A DNA stretch of 64,000 nt from Amycolatopsis lexingtonensis (GTDB lineage: Bacteria > Actinomycetota > Actinomycetes > Mycobacteriales > Pseudonocardiaceae): assembly GCF_014873755.1 (NCBI RefSeq), contig NZ_JADBEG010000001.1:10609001-10673000 (forward strand), given 5' to 3'. Below are positions 35,150-44,720 of this stretch, piece after piece. The notes under the pieces are model-generated. The model had not been told where the DNA came from and searched no databases. It saw only the letters and a list, made by a program, of their open reading frames with translations. Position 1 is the stretch's first letter. The number at the start of each line of letters is the position of its first letter. Made by a program: the position numbers and the translations under genes.

Positions 35150-36577
35150 ATGTTCGGGATCATCAGGCCGTGTCGGCACCGGCTGTCCGAAGGACTGCAC
35201 GCGGACTGGCTGGCGCACCTGTGCGGGCTGTGCCTGACGCTGCGTGACGAGCACGGGCAGCTGGCCCGCGTGGTCACGAACTACGACGGGCTGATCATCT
35301 CGGTGCTGCTCGAGGCGCAGACCCGGCGCGGCGACCTGCGCCGCGACGCGGGCCCGTGCCCGCTGCGGGGCATGCGGACGGCGTCGGTGGCGCGCGGCGA
35401 AGGAGCCCAGCTCGCGGCGGCGGTGTCCTTGGTGCTGGCGGCGGCGAAGGTCGGCGACCACGTCGAGGACGGCGACGGCGCGTTCGGCCGTCGTCCGGTG
35501 GCTCTGGCCGCGCGCCGGGTCGCGGCCCGGTGGGCGTCGCAGGGGAGCAGCACCGGTGGCCGGGTGGGGTTCGACACTTCGGTGCTGACCGAGGCCGTTT
35601 CGCGCCAGGGTGAGGTGGAGCGGTCGGTCCGGTCGGGGGACTCGGCGTTGCTGGCGACCGAGCCCGCGGAACTGGCCACGTCGGCGGCGTTCGCGCGGAC
35701 GGCGGAGCTGGCCGGGCGGCCGGGGAACGTGGCTCCGCTGGCGGAGGCCGGACGGCTGTTCGGGCGGGTGGCGCACCTGCTGGACGCGGTCGAGGACTAC
35801 GCGGTGGACGCTGCGGCCGGGGCGTGGAACCCGTTGCGGGTGACCGGGACTTCGTGGGCCGAGGCGCGGCGGTTGTGCGATGACGCGGTGCTGGGGGTGG
35901 AGCTGGCGCTGCGGGAGGCCGAGTTCGCCGAGCCGGGGCTGGTGCACGCGTTGCTGGTGCACGAGTTGCGTCAGTCGGTGCGGCGGGCTTTCGGGCATGG
36001 GGCGGCGCACGGGCACGGTTCGGACTTCGGGCAGCAGCCGCCGCCCGGGTGGATCGGGCCGGGGCCGACGCCGCAGCAGCATCCGCACCAGCAGCCGCCG
36101 CCGGGGTGGATCGGGCCCGGTCCGACGCCGCAGCAAGTCCCGCCGGGGTGGGGTTCTCAGCGGCCGCAAGGGTTTCCGCCGCCGGGGCCGGTTCCGCCGC
36201 CCGGTGCTCCCGGTCCGGGCGGACCCGGCGGTCGGGGCCCGGGCGGGCCGGGTGGCCGTGGTCCGGGTGGGCCTGGAGGTCCGGGTGGGCCTGGCGGACC
36301 TGGTGGCCCGGGCGGACCCGGCGATTCCTCCGGTCCCGAGCCTCTCGACGGCAAAGGCGGCGGCCTCTGGTACCCGAAGTTCGCCGTCCCGCCGAAGAAG
36401 CGCAACTTCTTCCTCGGCTGCGCGCTCACGCCGTACATGTGCTGCACGTGCCAGTTCTGCTGCCGCGATCCCTATCCTGGGCCGTGGAGCGGGAAACCGC
36501 AGACGTGCGGCGGCTGCGACTGTGGCGGCTGTGACGGCTGTTGCGACTGCTGCTCCTGTTGTGACTGCAGCTGCTGA
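35150..36577 (+). CDS. DUF5685 protein with collagen-like linker and Cys-rich C-terminus
   Basis: The protein has 475 residues. Residues 1-280 are a helical domain of the DUF5685 type, starting FGIIRPCRHRLSEGL with CGLC soon after and an acidic pair (DAVEDYAVD) mid-domain. A tandem copy of PPGWIGPGPTPQQ lies at about 287-316, then about 60 residues of Gly-Pro-Gly repeats, and the last 60 residues contain more than 20 Cys in CxxC, CC and CDC clusters. No signal peptide is seen. The Cys tail suggests metal or Fe-S binding. Function is unknown; the family also occurs in Firmicutes without this tail. Confidence 0.8.
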   Translation: MFGIIRPCRHRLSEGLHADWLAHLCGLCLTLRDEHGQLARVVTNYDGLIISVLLEAQTRRGDLRRDAGPCPLRGMRTASVARGEGAQLAAAVSLVLAAAKVGDHVEDGDGAFGRRPVALAARRVAARWASQGSSTGGRVGFDTSVLTEAVSRQGEVERSVRSGDSALLATEPAELATSAAFARTAELAGRPGNVAPLAEAGRLFGRVAHLLDAVEDYAVDAAAGAWNPLRVTGTSWAEARRLCDDAVLGVELALREAEFAEPGLVHALLVHELRQSVRRAFGHGAAHGHGSDFGQQPPPGWIGPGPTPQQHPHQQPPPGWIGPGPTPQQVPPGWGSQRPQGFPPPGPVPPPGAPGPGGPGGRGPGGPGGRGPGGPGGPGGPGGPGGPGGPGDSSGPEPLDGKGGGLWYPKFAVPPKKRNFFLGCALTPYMCCTCQFCCRDPYPGPWSGKPQTCGGCDCGGCDGCCDCCSCCDCSC

Positions 36578-36589
36578 AGGGGGAGCGGG

Positions 36590-37195
36590 ATGACCATGGA
36601 CGACCTGCACGACCGGGGCCGTGAGAACTTCGCCGAGCTGGTCGACGACGGCGCGAAACGGCTCGACGCGCTGTTCGCCACGGTCCCCGCGCTGGGCGAG
36701 CTGGCCGTCGGCACCGTCTACGGCCACCTGCACGAACGTCCCGCGCTCGACAGCCGGACCCGCGAAGCCGCCACGCTGGCCGCGATCGTCGCGGCGGGGA
36801 TGGTGGGGCCGCCGCTGAGCGTCCACCTCCGCACCGGTCTCGCCTCGGGGCTCTCGCCCGCCGAGATCTGCGAAGTGGTCGTCCAGACGGCCGCGTTCGC
36901 CGGCTTCCCGCGCGCCGTTTCGGCGGCCGACCAGCTGAACCGCCTCTTCGAAGGCCACGGCCTGCCCATCCCGCCGCCGCCGGCCCCGCGCGAGGTGGTG
37001 CTGGCCTACCTCGGGGCGCCTGCGGCCGAGGTCGCCGGGGTGCTGGCGGAGTTCCCGCGCACCGAGGTCCAGGCGACCGGGCCGGACCGGGTGCTGGTCT
37101 CGTGCTTCGGGGACGAGCCGGTGCCCGGCGCCGTCCTGCACTGCGCTGTTACCGGCGGCGAAGTGACGTCCGTGACGGTGTTCCGACCCTCCTGA
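36590..37195 (+). CDS. Carboxymuconolactone decarboxylase / AhpD-fold protein
   Basis: The 201-residue protein has a CMD-type helical domain at about 30-115 ([20 protein letters not shown], then ..[26 protein letters not shown]..). The CxxC of peroxidase-type AhpD is absent, so redox activity is unlikely. A C-terminal domain of about 75 residues is unassigned and may be a SnoaL/NTF2-like remnant. ATG 36590 follows the GGGGGAGCGGG ribosome-binding site. It lies 12 nt after the DUF5685 gene and may be cotranscribed. Confidence 0.75.
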   Translation: MTMDDLHDRGRENFAELVDDGAKRLDALFATVPALGELAVGTVYGHLHERPALDSRTREAATLAAIVAAGMVGPPLSVHLRTGLASGLSPAEICEVVVQTAAFAGFPRAVSAADQLNRLFEGHGLPIPPPPAPREVVLAYLGAPAAEVAGVLAEFPRTEVQATGPDRVLVSCFGDEPVPGAVLHCAVTGGEVTSVTVFRPS

Positions 37196-37228
37196 CCAGG
37201 GCCGACGGAAATTGTCGGTGGTGGGTCG

Positions 37229-37234
37229 TACTCT
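37229..37234 (+). promoter_or_regulatory. -10 box (TACTCT) of uvrB; leaderless start
   Basis: TACTCT stands 7 nt before GTG 37242 and no Shine-Dalgarno sequence is present. It decides the start against upstream TTG (37212) and GTG (37218) codons. Confidence 0.6.
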
Positions 37235-37241
37235 GGTCGAC

Positions 37242-39398
<2,157 letters not shown>

Positions 39399-39431
39399 GC
39401 CCGGCTACGGCGGGGGGCGGAAATGGAACTC

Positions 39432-39460
39432 TTACACCATCATCGGTACCATTACACCAT
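39432..39460 (+). promoter_or_regulatory. Paired TTACACCAT operator at the vapB start
   Basis: TTACACCAT occurs at 39432-39440 and 39452-39460, exactly 20 bp (about two helical turns) apart. The second copy overlaps the start codon, and TACCAT (39447-39452), 6 nt before the ATG, fits a leaderless -10 box. Binding by the antitoxin would block transcription. Confidence 0.6.
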
Positions 39461-39731
39461 GGCGATGAACATCAAGGACGCGGAGGCTGAGCGTCTGGCG
39501 GCGGAAGTCGCGGAGTTGACGGGGGACACCAAGACCGGTGCCGTCCGGGAGGCTCTGCGGTTGCGGCGTGACGAGCTGGTGGCGCGGCGGAGTTCCGATC
39601 GTGACGGTGCGGCGTTCGTCCGGTTCCTGGAGGAGGAGATCTGGCCTCAGGTCTCCGCCGAGAACCGTGGAAAGCCGATCGGCAAAGCGGAGCGCGAAGA
39701 AATTCTCGGATACGGACCGGGTGGCGTGTGA
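39459..39731 (+). CDS. vapB: VapB-type antitoxin (Rv0623-like)
   Basis: The 90-residue protein has an N-terminal ribbon-helix-helix of the PSK/Rv0623 type (NIKDAEAERLAAEVAELTGD, then KTGAVREALRLRRDEL). The C-terminal half is the toxin-neutralising tail. ATG 39459 is supported by an apparent leaderless promoter; an upstream in-frame ATG (39423) would read through the operator. Its stop overlaps the vapC start (GTGA). With its paired operator it should autorepress the module. Confidence 0.87.
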   Translation: MAMNIKDAEAERLAAEVAELTGDTKTGAVREALRLRRDELVARRSSDRDGAAFVRFLEEEIWPQVSAENRGKPIGKAEREEILGYGPGGV

Positions 39732-40126
39732 TCCTCGACAGCTCCGCCGTCATCGCGACGATCATGGGTGAGCCGATGGCGCGGGCGCTGGGAAACGCGA
39801 TCGGCGCCGCGCCGGCGTGCCGCATCGGCGCGCCCACCCTCGTCGAGACCACCTTGGTCTTGGTGCACAAGGAAGGCCCGCACGGGAAGGCGTTGCTGGC
39901 CGACTTCCTGCAGCAGCGGCGGTTCGACGTGATCTCTTTCGGCGATGCGCACTGGCGCGCGGCGCAGATGGCGTTCGTGCGCTTCGGCAAAGGACGGCAC
40001 CCGGCCGGGCTGAACTTCGGCGACTGCCTCACCTACGCCACCGCGTTCGTCGCGGGTGAACCGCTGCTGTGCGTCGGCGACGACTTCCCCCAGACCGACC
40101 TCGAGCTGGTGAAGCTGGAGCTGTGA
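39728..40126 (+). CDS. vapC: VapC-type PIN-domain toxin ribonuclease
   Basis: The 132-residue PIN domain has the four expected acidic residues: Asp4 in MILDSSAVIA, Glu in APTLVETTLV, Asp in LNFGDCLTYA and Asp in LLCVGDDFPQ. PIN toxins cleave tRNA or rRNA when the antitoxin is lost. GTG 39728 overlaps the vapB stop. Nothing suggests inactivation. The stop overlaps the next gene's start. Confidence 0.9.
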   Translation: MILDSSAVIATIMGEPMARALGNAIGAAPACRIGAPTLVETTLVLVHKEGPHGKALLADFLQQRRFDVISFGDAHWRAAQMAFVRFGKGRHPAGLNFGDCLTYATAFVAGEPLLCVGDDFPQTDLELVKLEL

Positions 40127-40470
40127 ACATCCAAGCCGTCGTCGCGTACTGCCTCGCGAAGCCGGGCGCGCAGGAGACCTACCCCTTCGGCGATCACGTG
40201 CTCGTCGCCAAGGTCGGCGGCAAGGGCTTCGCGTTCATCGGGCAGGACGAACCCGGCAGCGTCGGCGTGAAATGTGGTGCCACGAAAGAAGAAGCGGCCG
40301 AGCTGCGCGCCCGCCACCCGGATGCGGTGACGGTGATGGACTACCTCGGCCGCTACGGCTGGAACCGTGTTCAACTCGGCGCCGGGGTTCCGGAAGCCGA
40401 GCTGGAAGAGCTGATCGACGCGTCCTACGACTCCGTCGTCACGCGGCTGCCGAAGGCGAAACGGCCCTAG
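40123..40470 (+). CDS. MmcQ/YjbR-family protein
   Basis: The 115-residue protein begins MNIQAVVAYCLAKPGAQETY and contains the YjbR-fold pattern ..YPFGDHVLVAKVGGKGFAFI... GTG 40123 overlaps the vapC stop (GTGA), so the gene is cotranscribed with the toxin-antitoxin pair although it need not be part of it. YjbR proteins are small, cytosolic and poorly characterised; DNA binding has been proposed. It overlaps the convergent VOC gene by 4 nt. Confidence 0.8.
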   Translation: MNIQAVVAYCLAKPGAQETYPFGDHVLVAKVGGKGFAFIGQDEPGSVGVKCGATKEEAAELRARHPDAVTVMDYLGRYGWNRVQLGAGVPEAELEELIDASYDSVVTRLPKAKRP

Positions 40471-40853
40471 GGCGCCGGGGCGTTCTCGTCCGGTTGGAGC
40501 AGGCCGAAGACGTTGCCCTCGGTGTCCGTGCAGTACGCCAGCCAGCCGACGCCCGGAACCGGGTTCTTCGGCAGGGCCAGCGTCCCGCCCGCGTCGGTGA
40601 CCGCATCGAGCGACGCGTCGAGGTCGGTCACCGCGATCGTGTTGACGAACCCGTGGACCGGCGCCGACGCCTCGGGTGCCGGGCCTTGCCGGGGCAGGAG
40701 CCCGCCGTCGATTCCATTTCCCTCGCCGGTCGAGATCACCCAGTACGGGGCTTCGCCCCAGCGTTCGAACTTCCAGCCGAACACGCTCGTGTAGAAGGCC
40801 ACCGCGCGCTCGGGGTCGCCCGCGTGGATCTCGAAGTGGACGGGGCGAGGCAT
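40467..40853 (-). CDS. VOC (glyoxalase/bleomycin-resistance) superfamily protein
   Basis: The 128-residue protein has two beta-alpha-beta-beta-beta modules: it starts PVHFEIHAGDPERAVAFYTS (metal-ligand His at 6) and ends ..YCTDTEGNVFGLLQPDE (typical C-terminal Glu/Gly region). It is of the subgroup often annotated as a 27-kDa antigen CFP30B-like or glyoxalase-like protein. A strong GAGGAGG precedes ATG 40853. Substrate unknown. Confidence 0.85.
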   Translation of the reverse strand: MPRPVHFEIHAGDPERAVAFYTSVFGWKFERWGEAPYWVISTGEGNGIDGGLLPRQGPAPEASAPVHGFVNTIAVTDLDASLDAVTDAGGTLALPKNPVPGVGWLAYCTDTEGNVFGLLQPDENAPAP

Positions 40854-40911
40854 GCCGCCTCCTCGGGCCGGGCCGTCAGGTGCCGTGAGACTACGCCCGG
40901 CCCGCCCAAAG

Positions 40912-42303
40912 TCACAGCGGTGGCCGCTCCGTCAGGGTGAGGTCCGCGTCGAACTCGGGGAACCCGGCCGGTGCGCTGCGTGCCGTCAAGGCCGATGCCG
41001 CCGGAAGTCCCGCCCACCGGCGGATCGTCGCGGTCGCCGCCGCGGCTTCGGACGCGGGCAGCTGCGCGATCTTCGACCCGTGGTTGCCGCCCTGCACGTA
41101 GTACCGGTACGAGTCGCGGCTGCCGAAGCCCAGTTCGAAGGGCTCCGCGCCCCACGGGTCGTTCGAGCCGTACACGAACAGCAGCCGCGTGCCGCGGGAT
41201 TTCACCCAGAAGTCGATGTCCGGCATGGCCGTGTAGTCGAAGCGGGGCAGGCGGATCGACGACGGCACGAACGTCTTCGGCTGGTCGGCGCCCGGGTAGC
41301 GGAGCAGGTCGCGGAGGTAGCTGTCGTACGCCTCGGGCGAGCCCAGCTGGACCGCCGCCTGGTAGTAGTACGGGATGTAGGGCGCCAGGTCCTGGTCGGA
41401 GTACGTGTTGAGGCTCTCCACCTTCTCGTACCAGGCGTAGACCTCCGCCGCGGGCGCGCCCGCCGCCGGGACCGTCGCGCAGTCCGCCTGTGTCTGGTAC
41501 TGCCAGAAGGCGAAGTACGAGTCGATCACCGAGATCTCGAGGGACTTGTCCGCCGAGCCGACGATCGAGAACGTCAGCCCCCGCTGAGCCGCGTCGGCAG
41601 CGGCGATCGCGCCCAGCTCGTCACGCCGCTTGAGCGCGTCCCGCTGGATCGCCTTCAACGCGTCGCGGCACGCCGGGTCGTTGCCGACCCGGGACAGGAA
41701 CCGGTTGTAGACGTCGACCGGGTCGATGACGTCGTTGGGGGCGACGTACGGGATCGTCGCGTCGACGTCGTCGGGGAAGAAGCGGCGGAAGTACGTCGCC
41801 GTCATGCCGCCCTTGCTGCCGCCGGTCGCCAGCCACTTGCCCGGGTAGATCGCCTTGAACGCTTGCACCGCGCGGTGCTCGTCCGCGGCGGCCTGCCAGA
41901 TCGTCAGCTGCTTCGCCCAGTTTTCCGGCTCTGGCCGCGAAGGCGTGAAGTAGCGGTACTCCATCGACAGCTGGTTGCCGTTGACGATCTGGGTCGGCTC
42001 GGACCGGTTGGGGGAGCCGCTGACGTTGTAGCCGCTGGTGTAGGCGACCGTCGGGGCGGCGAAGTCGCGGTGGAGCAGGGTGAACCGCTGCTGGAACGTG
42101 CCCGCGCCGGGGTGGCGGTGGTCGGCGGGCTGGGTGTAGGTGAGCTTGAAGAACCGGTAGCCCGCCGGTGCCGGGTCCTCCGACGTGATCGTCAGGCCCG
42201 GGATCTTCTGCAGCTCGGCCTTGATGTCGGGGGCCGCCGCGGCCGCCGGGGCCAGGCCCGCCATCGCCAGCAGGACCGCGCCTGCGGTGAACAGTCTGCG
42301 CAT
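40912..42303 (-). CDS. Secreted tripeptidyl aminopeptidase-like serine peptidase (S37 family)
   Basis: The 463-residue protein has a Sec signal peptide (MRRLFTAGAVLLAMAGLAPA, cleavage near AAA-AP at about 25). The catalytic Ser is in ATGGSKGGMTA, the probable acid in VYGSNDPWGAE and the His in QGGNHGSKIA. It matches the actinomycete S37 peptidases (PS-10 type) known from Streptomyces. It acts outside the cell on short peptides. The 58-nt gap to the VOC gene and the 236-nt gap to the SRPBCC gene show no other gene. Confidence 0.85.
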   Translation of the reverse strand: MRRLFTAGAVLLAMAGLAPAAAAAPDIKAELQKIPGLTITSEDPAPAGYRFFKLTYTQPADHRHPGAGTFQQRFTLLHRDFAAPTVAYTSGYNVSGSPNRSEPTQIVNGNQLSMEYRYFTPSRPEPENWAKQLTIWQAAADEHRAVQAFKAIYPGKWLATGGSKGGMTATYFRRFFPDDVDATIPYVAPNDVIDPVDVYNRFLSRVGNDPACRDALKAIQRDALKRRDELGAIAAADAAQRGLTFSIVGSADKSLEISVIDSYFAFWQYQTQADCATVPAAGAPAAEVYAWYEKVESLNTYSDQDLAPYIPYYYQAAVQLGSPEAYDSYLRDLLRYPGADQPKTFVPSSIRLPRFDYTAMPDIDFWVKSRGTRLLFVYGSNDPWGAEPFELGFGSRDSYRYYVQGGNHGSKIAQLPASEAAAATATIRRWAGLPAASALTARSAPAGFPEFDADLTLTERPPL

Positions 42304-42539
42304 CGAGCACCCTCCCCGGCTCACGAACTCTCCGTGGGACCCTCACAGAACCGGGCGGGGTCGGCAATCGGCTGTCCGGGCGCAGATCCGGGCAGAACCC
42401 GACTTTCGGCGGGTACGGCCGGCGGCGGGTCGGCGTCCTCGACCGTGCGCGGTCGCGGGCACCGTGCGAGTTGTCCGCGTGATCGGCCCCGCGTTACCGT
42501 CCGAAGCCGTAGGCACCGGCATCGAGCGAGGGGTCCGCC

Positions 42540-43040
42540 ATGAAGGTTTCCGACTGTCCTACGACGCAGGTCGAAGTCCGCATCGAAGCCGGCCCGGACG
42601 AGGTCTGGTCCTGGCTGCTCGACGTCGACCTGCCGGCCCGGTTTTCGAACGAGTTCCAGGGCGGCGGCTGGGTCGAGGGCTCCGAGCCCGGCCTGGGCGC
42701 CCGGTTCCGCGGCCGCAACTCCCACCCGGTCGCCGGGGAGTGGGAGACCGTCTCGACGGTGACCGGCTACGAGCCGGGGCGGCTGTTCGCGTGGGCCGTG
42801 ATGGACGTGACGAACCCCGCCGCGTCGTGGAAGTTCGAGCTCGTCCCGGACGGCGACGGCACGGTCCTGCGCCAGTGGGCCCAGATCGGCCCCGGCCCGT
42901 CCAACCTGACGACCATCATCGGCTCGATGCCCGAGCACGAGGACGAGATCGTCGCGATGCGCCTCGGCGAGCTGCAGGCCAACATGCAGAAGACCGTCGA
43001 AGGCATCAAGGCGCTCGCCGAAAGCGGTGTGCGCGCCTAA
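42540..43040 (+). CDS. SRPBCC (START-like) family protein
   Basis: The 166-residue protein has the START/Bet v1-like pattern: TTQVEVRIEAGPDEVWSWLL, ..GARFRGRN.., ..WETVSTVTGYEPGRLFAW... This is a ligand-binding cavity fold without identifiable catalytic residues, often called polyketide-cyclase/dehydratase-like. The upstream gap has TTGTCC and a weak -10 spaced by 17 nt (about 42461-42489). Its stop overlaps the convergent enoyl-CoA hydratase stop by 4 nt. Confidence 0.8.
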   Translation: MKVSDCPTTQVEVRIEAGPDEVWSWLLDVDLPARFSNEFQGGGWVEGSEPGLGARFRGRNSHPVAGEWETVSTVTGYEPGRLFAWAVMDVTNPAASWKFELVPDGDGTVLRQWAQIGPGPSNLTTIIGSMPEHEDEIVAMRLGELQANMQKTVEGIKALAESGVRA

Positions 43041-43777
43041 CGCAGCACCCGGTCCACATAGGACTTGACGGCGGCCAGCGCCGCGGGCGAGCGCCACAGC
43101 CGCTCGACCTCGGGGTCGTCGGAGTGGCGGTACTCGGCGATCCGCTCGTGGAAGGGCTGCCGGATCTGGGCCTTGGTGTGCGCGAACGCCTCGGCCGGCA
43201 GCTCGCCGAGCCGGTCCGCGACGGCCAGCGCCCGGTCGAGCACCTGGTCCGGCGGGGCCAGCTCGTCGACCAGGCCCGCGGCCAGCGCGTCCTCGCCGCT
43301 GCGGGTTTCACCCGAGTAGGTGAGCGACGGCAGCGGCGCCGTGCCGTAGGCGCAGCGCAGGATCTCCAGCGCGGCCAGCGGGAACGGCACCCCGACCAGC
43401 AGCTCGGTCACGCCGATGGTGCCGCTGCCGAGCACGCGGTGGTCGCACGCGGCGGCGAGCACCGCACCACCGGCGACGGCGTGCCCGTTCAGCGCGGCGA
43501 CGACCGGGCGCGGGCAGCCGAACACGGCCAGCAGAGCGTCCGACAGCAGCGGGAGGAACTGCGACACGTAGGCGGCGCCGCCCTCGTCGACCCGCTTGAG
43601 GTCGACGCCCGCGGAGAAGACCCGCCCGGTGCCGGTGAGCACCACCGCGCGGGCCTGTTCGACCTCCTCCAGCCGCAGCACGAGCTCGCGGCACGAGTCC
43701 GTGTCGAGGGTGTTGCCGCCGCCGTGGTCGATCCGCAGCACGGCGATGTCCTGGTGGCTCTCCAGCGTGATCGGCAC
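43037..43777 (-). CDS. Enoyl-CoA hydratase/isomerase family protein
   Basis: The 246-residue crotonase-fold protein has oxyanion-hole segments FSAGVDLKRV and LNGHAVAGGAVLAAACDHR. The first catalytic Glu of hydratases is not obvious in the TELLVGVPF region, where Glu is followed by Leu-Leu, so isomerase or another crotonase activity is possible. GTG 43777 is set by a TACGGT box 7 nt upstream (leaderless). Probably fatty-acid or aromatic acyl-CoA metabolism. Confidence 0.85.
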   Translation of the reverse strand: MPITLESHQDIAVLRIDHGGGNTLDTDSCRELVLRLEEVEQARAVVLTGTGRVFSAGVDLKRVDEGGAAYVSQFLPLLSDALLAVFGCPRPVVAALNGHAVAGGAVLAAACDHRVLGSGTIGVTELLVGVPFPLAALEILRCAYGTAPLPSLTYSGETRSGEDALAAGLVDELAPPDQVLDRALAVADRLGELPAEAFAHTKAQIRQPFHERIAEYRHSDDPEVERLWRSPAALAAVKSYVDRVLR

Positions 43778-43784
43778 GGGCCCG

Positions 43785-43790
43785 ACCGTA
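43785..43790 (-). promoter_or_regulatory. -10 box (TACGGT, minus strand) of the enoyl-CoA hydratase gene
   Basis: On the minus strand TACGGT is followed by 7 nt and GTG. The box also lies 6 nt from the stop of the next upstream gene, so the hydratase gene has its own promoter. Confidence 0.5.
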
Positions 43791-43796
43791 CCGGCT

Positions 43797-44720
43797 TCAG
43801 CTCGTGATGTCCTTCCGCGCGAACCGCCGCCCGGCGTACAGGAAGAACACGGTCCCGTAGATGACCGCCGACAGCATGCCGCTGGCCAGGTTCGTCCAGT
43901 CGACGTCGGTGGAGATCAGGTCCATCCACGAGAACGCGTAGTGCGTCGGCAGGTAGTTCCGGAGCCCCTCCAGCGCGGTGATCTGGTCGAGGATCTGCGA
44001 CAGGATCGCCACCAGCACCGCGCCGCCGACCGCGCCGAGCGGGGCATCGGTCGACACGCTCAGCGCGAGCGCCAGGCCGGCCACCCAGGCCAGCTGCAGG
44101 ATGATGTACACAGTGGACAGTGCGATGGCCAGCAGGCTGTCGCCGAAGGACACCGCGTCACCCGTCGGGCTGATCGCGTCGCCCGCGCCGTACCAGAGGA
44201 TGCCGACGCCGAGGGACACCAGCGGCAGCAGCACCAGCGCGAACGCCGAGAGCAGCCCGGACACGATCGCCTTCTGCCGCAGCACCCGCTGCCGCGGCAC
44301 CGGCACGGCCAGCAGGTACTTCAGGCTCGACCACGACGCCTCGCTCGCGATCGTGTCGCCGAAGAACAGCGCCACGATCATCGGCAGCAGGAACGTCCCG
44401 GACACGAACAGCGCCAGCACGACGAAGTTCGGCGCCGAAGCCGTGGCCAGGTCGACGAACCCGCCGCTGCGCCGGTTCGGGTTCGACTGCCCCAGCTCGA
44501 ACGCGATCACCAGGATGAACGGCAGGATCGCGACGAACCCGAGCAGGAACTGCGTGCGCCGCCGCTTGAGCTGGCGCCGCAGCTCGACGCCGAGCCGCAG
44601 CGTCCGCCGGGCGCTGTAGCCCTCGACGGCGCCGTCCGCGCCGACGCCGGCGTGTTCGGCCGAAGCGACGTCGCTCAGTTCGTCGAGCGCGTGCGGATCG
44701 GTGTGCACACCCTCGCTCAT
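43797..44720 (-). CDS. ABC transporter permease (ABC-2 like)
   Basis: The 307-residue protein has six membrane segments: one at about 60-80 after a 55-residue acidic cytoplasmic N-terminus, and the rest between about 105 and 300. The TIASEASWSSLKYLLAVPVP stretch is the cytoplasmic coupling region of ABC-2 permeases of the NatB/bacitracin-export type. ATG 44720 overlaps the stop of the hydrolase-ATPase fusion gene (ATGA), so its ATPase is the C-terminal domain of that fusion. Confidence 0.88.
   Translation of the reverse strand: MSEGVHTDPHALDELSDVASAEHAGVGADGAVEGYSARRTLRLGVELRRQLKRRRTQFLLGFVAILPFILVIAFELGQSNPNRRSGGFVDLATASAPNFVVLALFVSGTFLLPMIVALFFGDTIASEASWSSLKYLLAVPVPRQRVLRQKAIVSGLLSAFALVLLPLVSLGVGILWYGAGDAISPTGDAVSFGDSLLAIALSTVYIILQLAWVAGLALALSVSTDAPLGAVGGAVLVAILSQILDQITALEGLRNYLPTHYAFSWMDLISTDVDWTNLASGMLSAVIYGTVFFLYAGRRFARKDITS

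Noticed and set aside
35114..37141. 675-codon antisense frame opposite the DUF5685 and CMD genes
   Set aside because: Arg/Pro-rich shadow of the Gly-Pro repeat region; no start signal or family pattern.
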